This document shows, in pieces, positions 1-7,216 of a stretch of DNA of 64,000 nt. Source of the DNA: Microbacterium sp. LKL04 (GTDB lineage: Bacteria; Actinomycetota; Actinomycetes; Actinomycetales; Microbacteriaceae). The translations under genes and the position numbers were made by a program. The notes under the pieces are model-generated. The model searched no databases, was not told the DNA's origin, and saw only the letters and a list, made by a program, of their open reading frames with translations. The stretch is from assembly GCF_900102005.1 (NCBI RefSeq), contig NZ_LT627736.1:62001-126000 (forward strand), written 5' to 3'. How positions within the stretch are numbered: the first letter of the stretch is position 1; the number at the start of each line of letters is the position of its first letter.

Positions 1-2
1 TC

Positions 3-179
3 CCGGGGAGCTTGCCGTCTGTCGCCTATGTCGTCGCGCTGATAGTCATCGTGACGCTGGTCATCTCGACGGCGATCTGGCGACTGACGACGTTGTCGCG
101 ACTCGAGCAGGAAGGCAGGCAAGCCGCGCGGGAACTGCGGACCCTGACAGCCGAGATTGCTGCTGCGCATGGGGGCTGA
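3..179 (+). CDS. C-terminal part of a small membrane protein (5' end outside window)
   Basis: The frame is open from the window edge to a TGA at 177-179. The visible part has one hydrophobic segment (SVAYVVALIVIVTLVISTA, followed by W) and then a charged, Leu-rich stretch that could be a short coiled coil, ending in AAAHGG. This is the layout of a single-pass membrane protein with a cytoplasmic tail. The next gene's ATG lies inside its last codons with an 11-nt overlap, so the two are probably co-translated. Function is not recognised. It may be the last part of an integrated element, because a tRNA-like scar follows at 768. Confidence 0.5.
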   Translation, partial: PGSLPSVAYVVALIVIVTLVISTAIWRLTTLSRLEQEGRQAARELRTLTAEIAAAHGG

Positions 180-555
180 CCCGAAGCGGAGAGCGAAGGC
201 CGCTCGACAACGCGCGGAGTCCGCCGCCAAGCGCGCGGAAGACGCAGCCAAGCCAGAGGAGCGCGGGTTCCGGGGTTGGATCCGAACGACAACCGCGGCC
301 GTCTTAGTCGCGACCTCGGCGGCCTTTGCCGCGCCCACGGTCGAAGTGGTTAGCGATGCGTTCACCCCTCCGCTGTTCGACTGCATCAGCATCAGTCAGG
401 AGCTCCGTGACTCGGCTGAAGACGGCAGCAGTTACCTGCTACCGCTCGACGACCCGCGTGAAGTCGCATGCGGAATCAACGATGCAACGGTCAAGGATTT
501 CCCGGAGCTACAGGATGATCTAGACGATATGAAGGAAGAGGCTGAAGCACAGTAG
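169..555 (+). CDS. Small hypothetical protein with one membrane segment
   Basis: The gene encodes 128 residues from ATG 169; a TTG at 157 would add four residues. The N-terminal third is Ala/Arg/Lys-rich with KRAEDAAK-like repeats (helical, basic). A hydrophobic segment (TTAAVLVATSAAFAAP) follows, and then an acidic C-terminal domain with two Cys residues that could form a disulphide outside the membrane. The C terminus is very acidic. No known family was recognised. It overlaps the upstream membrane gene and has less biased codon use than the rest of the window. Both genes sit on the element side of the tRNA-like scar, so acquisition by integration is inferred. Confidence 0.5.
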   Translation: MGADPKRRAKAARQRAESAAKRAEDAAKPEERGFRGWIRTTTAAVLVATSAAFAAPTVEVVSDAFTPPLFDCISISQELRDSAEDGSSYLLPLDDPREVACGINDATVKDFPELQDDLDDMKEEAEAQ

Positions 556-767
556 ATCGGACGGCTCACCCGAGCAGCCGCTCTGTTGAACGCGGTGGAC
601 CTATCCTGCCCAGGACGTCCGTCAAACGCACACTGCCCGCAAAAGGATCCTCATCGCGCGCGGAGTCGGCGATGCGCTTCAGGCCGATGCTGGAGTATGC
701 GCCATGCATTTGCGGTCGGCATCCAAGATGCAGGACCGCGCGCTTCTTGTCGGGCGGCTGTGCGCAT
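556..767. other. Intergenic stretch without a supported gene
   Basis: The short frames here lack plausible ribosome sites and are poor in protein-like composition. I see no gene. The stretch lies between the last small gene and the tRNA-like fragment and is probably the terminal non-coding arm of an integrated element. Confidence 0.4.
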
Positions 768-804
768 GGATCAGAACGTTAGGGGTTCGAGTTCCTTCGG
801 CACA
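768..804 (+). other. Decayed 3' half of a tRNA-Arg-like gene (attachment-site scar)
   Basis: The stretch reads like the 3' half of an actinobacterial tRNA-Arg(ACG), from just after the anticodon (GGATCAGAA...GTT), through a T-arm (AGGGG TTCGAGT TCCTT), to an acceptor-like CGGCACA. No 5' half precedes it. The T-stem closes with a G-T pair and the acceptor has lost bases, so it is not a functional tRNA. A factor-independent terminator follows at once, as expected for the original tRNA locus. Integrases often use tRNA 3' ends, and the displaced copy stays on the chromosomal side. That would make 1-767 the element end and the DNA to the right the native chromosome. The tRNA identity is from memory. 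Confidence 0.6.
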
Positions 805-824
805 GACTGTTTGTGACAGTCAGA

Positions 825-858
825 GAAAAGCTCCGCTTCGGCGGGGCTGTTCTTGTTC
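825..858 (+). terminator. Rho-independent terminator after the tRNA-like scar
   Basis: An 8-bp stem (AGCTCCGC with GCGGGGCT, one G-T pair) closes on a TTCG tetraloop at 837-840 and is followed by a T-rich run. It lies 20 nt after the tRNA-like fragment and just before the convergent ThuA-like gene, so it may serve both directions. Confidence 0.7.
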
Positions 859-866
859 TGGGAGCG

Positions 867-1499
867 TCAGGCGAGCAGCCAGCGACTGAGCCGCCGGACG
901 ACCTCCGGAGCGAGCGGCGACGCGTACGCCGCCGCGTCGTGGCCGAGCGCGCTGTAGGCGGCGCGGCATCCGTCGCTCTCGTGCGTCCAGGCGAGCGGGT
1001 GCGCGACGCCGTCGGCGTCGTCGTGCACGAGCAGAACGTCGGCTTCGGGAGAGACCCGCAGCGCCGAGTACGCCTCGTCCACGGTGTCGAGGTCGGCCAG
1101 ATCCGCAACGGATGCCGAGAGGGCACGCACGCGCAGAGGGCCGCGCTCGGGGTGGAAGGTCACGTCGCGCACCCAGCGTCCGCCGAGACGCGCCTCCCAC
1201 GCCGCGTGCTCCGGCAGCAACGTCGCCGCGACGTGCAGGACGAGCAGCGGTCCGCGGTACCCCGCGATGATCTCAGCGAGGCGTGCGTCGAGCGGATGCG
1301 GCGCGGTGCCGCCGCCAGCGTTGATCACGACCAGGTCCGCAGCGTCGATCCGCGCGGCGAGGTCGTCCAGCGTGTCGACGACCGTGACGTCACCGCCGTC
1401 CTCGCGAAGCACCTCGGCCACGATCGCACAGGTTTCGGCGAACGGATGCCACGGGTCGGCGTAATCCGCACCGCCCGAGAAGACGAGTACACGACGCAT
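867..1499 (-). CDS. ThuA-like domain protein
   Basis: The gene encodes 210 residues beginning MRRVLVFSGGADYADPWH. The order of elements fits the ThuA/trehalose-utilisation-like fold, which resembles class I glutamine amidotransferases: an N-terminal strand with FSGG, a WHPFAETCAIVAEVL helix, then LVVINAGGGTAPHPLD, GPLLVLHVAA, and a late HDDADGVAHPLAWTHE with conserved His/Trp. No catalytic Cys nucleophile is evident, as is usual for ThuA proteins, whose biochemical role is mostly unknown; roles in sugar use are proposed. It stands alone, convergent with the tRNA scar and divergent from ohrR. The ATG at 1499 is the only good start. Confidence 0.75.
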   Translation of the reverse strand: MRRVLVFSGGADYADPWHPFAETCAIVAEVLREDGGDVTVVDTLDDLAARIDAADLVVINAGGGTAPHPLDARLAEIIAGYRGPLLVLHVAATLLPEHAAWEARLGGRWVRDVTFHPERGPLRVRALSASVADLADLDTVDEAYSALRVSPEADVLLVHDDADGVAHPLAWTHESDGCRAAYSALGHDAAAYASPLAPEVVRRLSRWLLA

Positions 1500-1544
1500 C
1501 CGCTTACTCTACGAGCGATCCCGCCGACCGTTCACTCCTAGTTA

Positions 1545-1571
1545 AGTTGTGCGCAACTCAATTGCATGCAA
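1545..1571. promoter_or_regulatory. Putative OhrR operator: two adjacent palindromes
   Basis: AGTTG-TGCG-CAACT (1545-1558) is followed by the perfect palindrome TTGCATGCAA (1562-1571). Both lie just upstream of ohrR, as expected for autoregulation by a dimeric MarR-family peroxide sensor. Confidence 0.6.
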
Positions 1572-1581
1572 CGATATTCAT

Positions 1582-2022
1582 ATGAGAGCGACTGACCAGA
1601 TGGTGTGCTTTGGGGTGTACTCGGCCAGCCACGCCTTCGGCCAGGCGTATCGGCGCGTGCTCGCGCCGTGGAAGCTGACGTACCCGCAGTACCTCGTCAT
1701 CGTCGCTCTCGGCGATCAGGAGCCCCGGTCGGTCAAGGAGTTGGGCGCAGAGCTCTTCCTCGACTCGGGCACCCTCTCGCCGCTCATCCGCCGCCTCGAG
1801 GCGCGCGGCATCGTCTCCCGTTCGCGCAGCCCTCACGACGACCGCGTCGTGGAGGTCTCGCTGACGGACGACGGCCGTGCGCTCCGCTCGGAGCTGTCCG
1901 TCGTCGGCGCGGAGATCGCGCGCTGCACCGGACTCGACGAGGAGAAGGCGCGGATGCTGCTCGACGTGGTCCACGACCTAAACCGCGTCATGCGTACCAC
2001 CGACGAGGCAATCGCCTCCTGA
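1582..2022 (+). CDS. ohrR: OhrR, MarR-family organic-peroxide sensor
   Basis: The gene encodes 146 residues. It has the OhrR signature near the N terminus, VCFGVYSASHAFGQAYR, with Cys9 in the position of the single peroxidatic Cys that is oxidised by organic hydroperoxides and releases DNA. A winged helix follows (LGAELFLDSGTLSPLIRRLEA; wing SRSRSPHDDRVVEVSLT). It lies 13 nt before ohr in the same direction, the classic ohrR-ohr arrangement, with a palindromic operator upstream. ATG 1582 was chosen; a second ATG at 1600 would leave Cys as residue 3. Neither has a strong ribosome site. Confidence 0.9.
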   Translation: MRATDQMVCFGVYSASHAFGQAYRRVLAPWKLTYPQYLVIVALGDQEPRSVKELGAELFLDSGTLSPLIRRLEARGIVSRSRSPHDDRVVEVSLTDDGRALRSELSVVGAEIARCTGLDEEKARMLLDVVHDLNRVMRTTDEAIAS

Positions 2023-2035
2023 CCCGAAGGACATC

Positions 2036-2458
2036 ATGGAAGCTCTCTACACCGCAGAAGCACTCGCTACCGGAGGCGGCCGTAACGGTCACGTCCGCAC
2101 CGTCGACGGCCTCGTCGACACCGACGTGCGCGTCCCCAAGGAGATGGGCGGCGCCGGTGGCGCTCCGAACCCCGAGGTGTTCTTCGCCGCGGGCTACGCC
2201 GCGTGCTTCCACAGCGCCCTGCAGTCCGTCGCCCGCGCCCAGAAGGTGACCCTCGAGGACACCAGCGTCGGCTCGCGCGTCAGCATCGGCTCCAACGGCG
2301 AGGGTGGCTTCGGTCTCGCCGTCCAGCTCGAGGTCGTCATCCCGAACCTCCCGCACGACCAGGCGCAGGCGCTCGCCGACGCCGCACACCAGGTGTGCCC
2401 CTACTCGAACGCCACGCGCGGCAACATCGAGGTCACCGTCACGGTCGTCGAGGACTGA
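2036..2458 (+). CDS. ohr: Ohr organic hydroperoxide reductase
   Basis: The gene encodes 140 residues of the OsmC/Ohr family, a thiol peroxidase that reduces organic and fatty-acid hydroperoxides with lipoyl-protein electrons. The two active cysteines are visible: Cys57 in GYAACFHSAL and Cys121 in VCPYSNATRGN. Arg16 and Glu47 (PEVFF) match the family's Arg-Glu pair that activates the peroxidatic Cys. Length is typical. A GAAGGA ribosome site precedes ATG 2036. Expression is probably set by OhrR, encoded just upstream. Confidence 0.93.
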   Translation: MEALYTAEALATGGGRNGHVRTVDGLVDTDVRVPKEMGGAGGAPNPEVFFAAGYAACFHSALQSVARAQKVTLEDTSVGSRVSIGSNGEGGFGLAVQLEVVIPNLPHDQAQALADAAHQVCPYSNATRGNIEVTVTVVED

Positions 2459-2470
2459 CCTCCGCCTGAC

Positions 2471-3901
2471 TCAGACGACAGGGCTCACGCGCAGCCAGCG
2501 GAAACCGCAGGCGGGCAGCGTGAGCCCTTCGTCGATTCCGACCTCGACACCCTCGACCAGGTCGAGAGCCACATGGGCGAAGCCCGACAGTGTCACCGCG
2601 GGGACGTGCGCCGGCTCTGCGCCGACGTTCGCGAGCACCAGCACGACGGTGCCGTTCCCGGGGCGCTGGTACCCGACGACGGATGCCGCGGGTACCCCGA
2701 AACCGACCAGGCGCGACCCGTCGAACTCCGGGGTCGTGTGCCGGACGGCGATGAGCTTCGTGAGGTCGCGGTGGATGCGGCCGGCCGAGGTGGCGGCATC
2801 CGTCCGCTGCGCGTAGCGATCGCGCGGCTTCTGACCTCGGTGCGTCCATCGCGGGTCGTCACGACGCTCCGGATCGTCGCGGAACGTCGGGTCGTTCAGC
2901 TGCCCGACCTCGTCGCCCAGCCACAGCATGGGTAGGCCCGGCACGCTCAGCACGAACGCGTGCGCGAGGGCCACGCGAGCTTCGCCGAGCGGGTCGCCGG
3001 CCTCCACCCCGGCGAGCGACGCGGTCGTCCCGGCCACGCCGTCCGCCGTCGGCAGGCCGCGGCCGAACGACGAGCCGTCCGTGTAGCGAGCGGTGAGCTC
3101 GGCGGCATCCGTCCGCCACACCACGGCGTCCGCATCCCGCACGGCGGCGACGTCGATACTGCCGTCACGTGCCTCGAGCGCGCGTTGCAGGGGCGTGGCG
3201 TCGCCTGTGGCGAGTGCGTGCCAGAGCGGAGCTGAACCGGGGGATGCCGGGAGCACATCGACCCCCGGTGCACCGATCGCCAGCACGGGGGCGATGACGT
3301 CCACCGTGTCGCGATCCGGGATCAGGAAGAACTCGACACCGCGCCCGGCGAGGAAGAGAAGGTCGTCGACGAGCCCGGCGAGATCATCGCGAACGGGGAC
3401 GTCTACCGCGAGCGAGATCCCCGACAGCCGAAGCCGGCCCGCCAGGTCGGAGAGGCGGTCGATCGATCCGAGGCCGGGGTCGCCGCGACGGAGGTCGATC
3501 GTGCCGTCCTCCCGGCGGGCGAACGGTGACTGGACGTGCAGCACGCTCACGCCGAGGTCGCGGAGCGCGGGGATCTCGTCTCGGAGCCCGGCGAGGTTGC
3601 CGGCGTACCTGTCGGCGTAGCAGGCGGCGCCGAGGGCGAACCGCGAACTCGTGCGCACGGGGTTCGCGGCGCGCTGCTCGCCGTGCACCTTGAGGTCGAG
3701 GGAGCGACCGTTCGCGGCGACGACCGCCGCCGTCACGAGGTCGACGAGATCGGCAGACGATCCGCGTCGGGCCAGCGCCGCGCGCAGCCCGGGGACGTGC
3801 TGGCGGACCCGCTCGGCCGCGGCGTCGTCGATGCGGACGCGCTCCGCGACAGCGGACAGCGTCGCCGCGAGGTCATCCTCGACGGCCCCGATGGTGCTCA
3901 T
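2471..3901 (-). CDS. GH13 amylosucrase-like protein, apparently catalytically dead
   Basis: The gene encodes 476 residues, against about 640 for amylosucrases. The fold is recognisable: an N-terminal helical part, YADRYAGNLAGLRDEIPALRD (about 108-128), VLHVQSPF, LGSIDRLSDLAGRLR, the strand GISLAVDVPV, and late LPMLWLGDEVGQLNDPTFRDD with RDDPRWTHR, all close to amylosucrase landmarks. The catalytic motifs are gone. The DFVFNHTS-type strand reads DVPVRDD, no RLDAVAF-type nucleophile strand is present, and the general-acid Glu and the HDDIGW-type Asp segments are replaced. It is probably a non-enzymatic alpha-glucan or sucrose binder, or a degenerating gene, although the frame is intact. It is convergent with ohr. 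Confidence 0.7.
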   Translation of the reverse strand: MSTIGAVEDDLAATLSAVAERVRIDDAAAERVRQHVPGLRAALARRGSSADLVDLVTAAVVAANGRSLDLKVHGEQRAANPVRTSSRFALGAACYADRYAGNLAGLRDEIPALRDLGVSVLHVQSPFARREDGTIDLRRGDPGLGSIDRLSDLAGRLRLSGISLAVDVPVRDDLAGLVDDLLFLAGRGVEFFLIPDRDTVDVIAPVLAIGAPGVDVLPASPGSAPLWHALATGDATPLQRALEARDGSIDVAAVRDADAVVWRTDAAELTARYTDGSSFGRGLPTADGVAGTTASLAGVEAGDPLGEARVALAHAFVLSVPGLPMLWLGDEVGQLNDPTFRDDPERRDDPRWTHRGQKPRDRYAQRTDAATSAGRIHRDLTKLIAVRHTTPEFDGSRLVGFGVPAASVVGYQRPGNGTVVLVLANVGAEPAHVPAVTLSGFAHVALDLVEGVEVGIDEGLTLPACGFRWLRVSPVV

Positions 3902-3946
3902 GCGGTGGACCTCCCGCCCCCAGCGTAGAGGGCGGGCCCCCGCCGC

Positions 3947-5998
3947 TCAGTCGGCGCGCGCCACCGTGCGGTCGAGGAACGCGTGGATCGTCGCGTGCAG
4001 TGCGGCGGTCGAGGCCGCGTCGATCGCTCCGGAGTGACCGCCCTCGATGGGCTCGAGGTAGTGCACCTCGGCATCCGTCTCGTCCGCCAGCCGTGCCGCC
4101 ATCTTGCGCGCCTGCACGGGGCCGACCCGGTCGTCGCTCGCGGCCGCGTAGATGAGGGATGCCGGGTACCGCCGCCCGGGCTCGATCAGGTGATACGGCG
4201 AGAAGGTCTTCACGAACTCCCAGTCGGCCGGGTCGTCGGGGTCGCCGTACTCCGCGATCCAGCTGGCACCCGCCGACAGTCGCGTGTACCGCCGCATGTC
4301 GAGAAGAGGCACGCCGCAGACGATCGCGCCGAAGTCATCGGGGTACTGCGTCAGCATGTTGCCGACGAGCAGGCCACCGTTGCTGCGGCCGTGGCAGGCG
4401 ATCCGGTCGGGGGTCGAGACGCCGCGGCTGACGAGGTCGCGCGCGACGGCGGCGAAGTCCTCGTACGCGCGGTGGCGGTTCTCGCGGAGGGCGGCCAGGT
4501 GCCATTCGGGTCCGAATTCGCCGCCGCCGCGGATGTTCGCGACGACGTAGACCCGGCCCTCTTCGAGCCAGGCGGGACCGACGATCGTCGGATACTCGGG
4601 CGTCAGCGCGTGCTCGAACCCGCCGTAGCCGTTCATAAGCACGGGAAGGGCGCCCGAGCGCTCGCGCGGGCCGACCTCGAAGTACGGCACACGAGTGCCG
4701 TCGGCCGACGTCGCCCAGTGCTGCTCGGCGACGAGTCCGGAGGCATCGAAGGTGGCGCGGCTGCGATCGACGACGCGCGGCTCCGCACCCGGCTCGAGGA
4801 CGAGGAGCGTCGGGGGAGTGAGGAAGCCGCGAGCGACCACCCACAGCTCGTCGTCCTCGTCGTCGTCGGCGGTGGCGACACTCGCGCTGAAGAGGTCGGC
4901 GTCGCCGAGACCCAGCTCGATGTCGACACCGACGAGCGTCTCGGGGTCCAGCGACACGAGCCGGCTCTGCACGCGATCGAGGATCGTGAGGACGAGGCGG
5001 GTGCGGGTCCACGTCCACGCCTCGAGCACCGCGGTGTCGGACGGGGCGAACGCGACGCGGAGGCCCGACCCGTCGCCCTCCGTGACGGTCTCGAGCGGAC
5101 CGATGAGGAGGGTGCCCGACGGATGCGTCGTGTCGCCGATGCGCCACGGGGTCGTGGTCCGGACGGTGACGAGGTCACCGTGCACGTCCACGTTCGCGTC
5201 CTGCGGGACGGCGATCAGACGCGGCTCGCCGCCGTCCCACACCCACGATTCGGAGTGGAAGAAGTCGTGCGCGATGACCACGATCGGCGTCGCCGCCCCG
5301 CCGGTGCGGTCGACGTGCGCGAACACGCCGACATCCGACGCGACACCCGTCACGATGGGCGGCGCGTCGTCGAGGGACTCGCCCCGTCGCCAGGCGCGGG
5401 CGCTGATGGGATACCCCGAGTCGGTCACGCCGCCGCCGTGCAGGGCGGTGGCGACAAGGAGGGTGTCGCGGTCGACCCACGCGATCATCGTCTTCTCGGC
5501 GTCGAGGGTGAACGGGGTGTCGTCGACGAAACGACCCGCGTCGAGGTCGAACTCGCGCACGACGGTGGCGTCGCCGCCGTCTGGGCTCAGCCGCACGAGC
5601 GCGCGGCCGCTGCCGGCAGGTCCGTGCGCCGCGCCCGCGAACGCCCACGCGACGCCCTCCTCGCGGCCGAGCGCGTCGACGTCGAGCAGCACCTCCCACG
5701 TGGGCTCACCCGCGGCGAAGGAGGCGCGGGATGTCCGGCGCCACAGGCCACGGGGGTTCGCGGCATCCCGCCACAGGTCGTACATGAGATCGCCGTGGCG
5801 GCTCGGGACGACGAGGCGATCGGGGTCCTGCAGGATGCCGGTCAGGCGGCGCTCGAGCGCGGTGCGGGTGTCGCCCGAGAAGGCCGCCTCGGTCTCGGCG
5901 GTCCGATCGGCCGCCCAGGCCCGGGCGTCGGGACCGTCGATGTCCTCCAACCAGAGGAACGGGTCGGCGGGCTCGGGGGCGGTCTCGGAGGCGCTCAT
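3947..5998 (-). CDS. Prolyl oligopeptidase (S9A)
   Basis: The gene encodes 683 residues, the usual S9A length. It starts with the family's entry motif (PFLWLEDIDGPDARAWA). A long beta-propeller part covers about 60-390, and an alpha/beta-hydrolase domain follows with MNGYGGFEHALTPEY. The catalytic triad is visible: Ser539 in GRSNGG, Asp622/623 in SDDRVGP and His655 in EGGHSGA. No signal peptide is present, so it is cytosolic and cuts short proline-containing peptides. It is divergent from hsp20 and stands alone, downstream of no obvious regulator. Confidence 0.92.
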   Translation of the reverse strand: MSASETAPEPADPFLWLEDIDGPDARAWAADRTAETEAAFSGDTRTALERRLTGILQDPDRLVVPSRHGDLMYDLWRDAANPRGLWRRTSRASFAAGEPTWEVLLDVDALGREEGVAWAFAGAAHGPAGSGRALVRLSPDGGDATVVREFDLDAGRFVDDTPFTLDAEKTMIAWVDRDTLLVATALHGGGVTDSGYPISARAWRRGESLDDAPPIVTGVASDVGVFAHVDRTGGAATPIVVIAHDFFHSESWVWDGGEPRLIAVPQDANVDVHGDLVTVRTTTPWRIGDTTHPSGTLLIGPLETVTEGDGSGLRVAFAPSDTAVLEAWTWTRTRLVLTILDRVQSRLVSLDPETLVGVDIELGLGDADLFSASVATADDDEDDELWVVARGFLTPPTLLVLEPGAEPRVVDRSRATFDASGLVAEQHWATSADGTRVPYFEVGPRERSGALPVLMNGYGGFEHALTPEYPTIVGPAWLEEGRVYVVANIRGGGEFGPEWHLAALRENRHRAYEDFAAVARDLVSRGVSTPDRIACHGRSNGGLLVGNMLTQYPDDFGAIVCGVPLLDMRRYTRLSAGASWIAEYGDPDDPADWEFVKTFSPYHLIEPGRRYPASLIYAAASDDRVGPVQARKMAARLADETDAEVHYLEPIEGGHSGAIDAASTAALHATIHAFLDRTVARAD

Positions 5999-6049
5999 GT
6001 CGCCAGCCTACGGCCGTCGCCGCCGGGGGCGTTCGCCGTCCGAGAACCG

Positions 6050-6076
6050 TTGGCACTCGATGGGGCAGAGTGCTAA
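6050..6076 (+). promoter_or_regulatory. CIRCE element (HrcA operator)
   Basis: TTGGCACTC-N9-GAGTGCTAA matches the CIRCE consensus TTAGCACTC-N9-GAGTGCTAA with one change in the left arm and an exact 9-nt spacer. It lies about 60 nt upstream of hsp20. Confidence 0.9.
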
Positions 6077-6086
6077 TCTGAGTGTA

Positions 6087-6107
6087 CTTGAGCCGCTGGG
6101 GCTCAAC
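6087..6107 (+). promoter_or_regulatory. HAIR-like element (HspR operator)
   Basis: CTTGAGC-N7-GCTCAAC closely matches the HspR-associated inverted repeat CTTGAGT-N7-ACTCAAG, with the correct 7-nt spacer. It begins 10 nt after the CIRCE element. Confidence 0.8.
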
Positions 6108-6137
6108 TTTGAGACCACAACATCGAAGGAGAGAATC

Positions 6138-6587
6138 ATGGCAACCTACGACCCGTTCCGTGACCTCGACCGCATCGCGTCGACCCTCTTCGACACGCGC
6201 CGCGGCCCGCGACGGATGCCGATGGACCTGTACCGCGACGGCGACCACTACGTCCTGAATGCCGACCTGCCGGGCATCGACCCGGGCTCGGTCGACATCG
6301 ACGTCGACGGCCAGCTGCTTACCATCCGCGCCGAGCGCACGGTGGGCGCTGCCGACGGGGTGAAGTGGATCACGCGCGAGCGCGAGACCGCGAGCTTCCT
6401 GCGCCAGTTGAACCTCGGCCAGGGCATCGACACCGACGCCATCACCGCGACCTACAACAACGGCGTCCTGACCGTCACGATCCCGGTGAGCGAGAAGGCC
6501 AAGCCGCGCAAGGTCGAGGTCGTCGCTGAGGGGTCGGCCCCGACCATCGCGAGCCACGAGAGCGAGCCGCAGCCGATCGACCAGTGA
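6138..6587 (+). CDS. Hsp20 small heat-shock protein
   Basis: The gene encodes 149 residues. It has a short N-terminal arm (YDPFRDLDRIASTLF), an alpha-crystallin domain from about 30 to 130 (YVLNADLPGIDPGSVDIDVD, the loop ERETASFLRQLNL, and the family-marking ATYNNGVLTVTIP), and a C-terminal tail. Hsp20 proteins are ATP-independent holdases that form oligomers and keep unfolding proteins soluble. The start has a GAAGGAGAG ribosome site. CIRCE and HAIR operators upstream point to repression by both HrcA and HspR. A strong hairpin ends the transcript. Confidence 0.95.
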   Translation: MATYDPFRDLDRIASTLFDTRRGPRRMPMDLYRDGDHYVLNADLPGIDPGSVDIDVDGQLLTIRAERTVGAADGVKWITRERETASFLRQLNLGQGIDTDAITATYNNGVLTVTIPVSEKAKPRKVEVVAEGSAPTIASHESEPQPIDQ

Positions 6588-6608
6588 TCGGCGGAGCGCT
6601 CCCGCTCT

Positions 6609-6652
6609 GACGAATCGCCCCGCATCCCGTGTCGGATGCGGGGCGATTCGTC
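6609..6652. terminator. Strong bidirectional terminator
   Basis: A perfect 19-bp stem (6609-6627 with 6634-6652) with a 6-nt loop lies between the convergent hsp20 and MarR genes. Confidence 0.9.
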
Positions 6653-6657
6653 TGCGG

Positions 6658-7086
6658 TCACACTCCGCGCAGACGCGCCGTCAGCTTCTCGAGCTGGGCG
6701 AGTTCGTCGTCGGTGAGCACCGACATCCGCTCGGCGATCGTTCGGCCATGAGCAGTGGCCATGCGGCGGAACGTCGCCGCGCCCTTCTCTGTGGCGCGCA
6801 GGATCGCGCCGCGACCGTCTTGGGGGTCCGGGCATTTGGCGACGAGACCCCGAGCTACCATCCGATCCACGAGGCGGGACACGCTGGGCTGGCTGATCAG
6901 CATGTTCGCGGTGACGTCGCGAAGTCGCGCCGTGTGCTCGTCGCATCGGGTCACGGTGAGGAGGACGTCGTACTCCGCGCTGGAGAGGTCGTCGTCGTCG
7001 AAGTCCTGTGAGATCTCGGCCAAAACCTCGTGCTGCGCGCGGAAGAGGCTCTCCCATGCCGCGATGGCGAGGCGTCGATCGGTCAT
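6658..7086 (-). CDS. MarR-family transcriptional regulator
   Basis: The gene encodes 142 residues with a MarR layout: an N-terminal dimer helix, LSSAEYDVLLTVTRCDEHTARLRDVTANMLISQPSVSRLVDRMVARGLV as helix-turn-helix, and a wing with CPDPQDGRGAILRATEKG. ATG 7086 was chosen because homologous sequence starts there; an upstream extension reads as low-quality sequence. It is divergent from the secreted phosphatase gene (130 nt between), which it may control. The ligand is unknown. Confidence 0.85.
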   Translation of the reverse strand: MTDRRLAIAAWESLFRAQHEVLAEISQDFDDDDLSSAEYDVLLTVTRCDEHTARLRDVTANMLISQPSVSRLVDRMVARGLVAKCPDPQDGRGAILRATEKGAATFRRMATAHGRTIAERMSVLTDDELAQLEKLTARLRGV

Positions 7087-7216
7087 GGCGTCCACTGTAT
7101 CGTCGCGTGCCCGCACGACGAGCGCGGTTCGTCGCTTCGTGGTCACCCGGACGTCACGCGCCGTTCCCGCGTTCAGGAAAGCATTCTGGCTCACCCGATG
7201 GAAGCGAGGCGCGCCC

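Noticed and set aside
3983..6076. Very long plus-strand frame opposite the prolyl oligopeptidase
   Set aside because: It is a high-GC mirror of the real gene; composition is Arg/Gly/Val-rich and no motifs are present.
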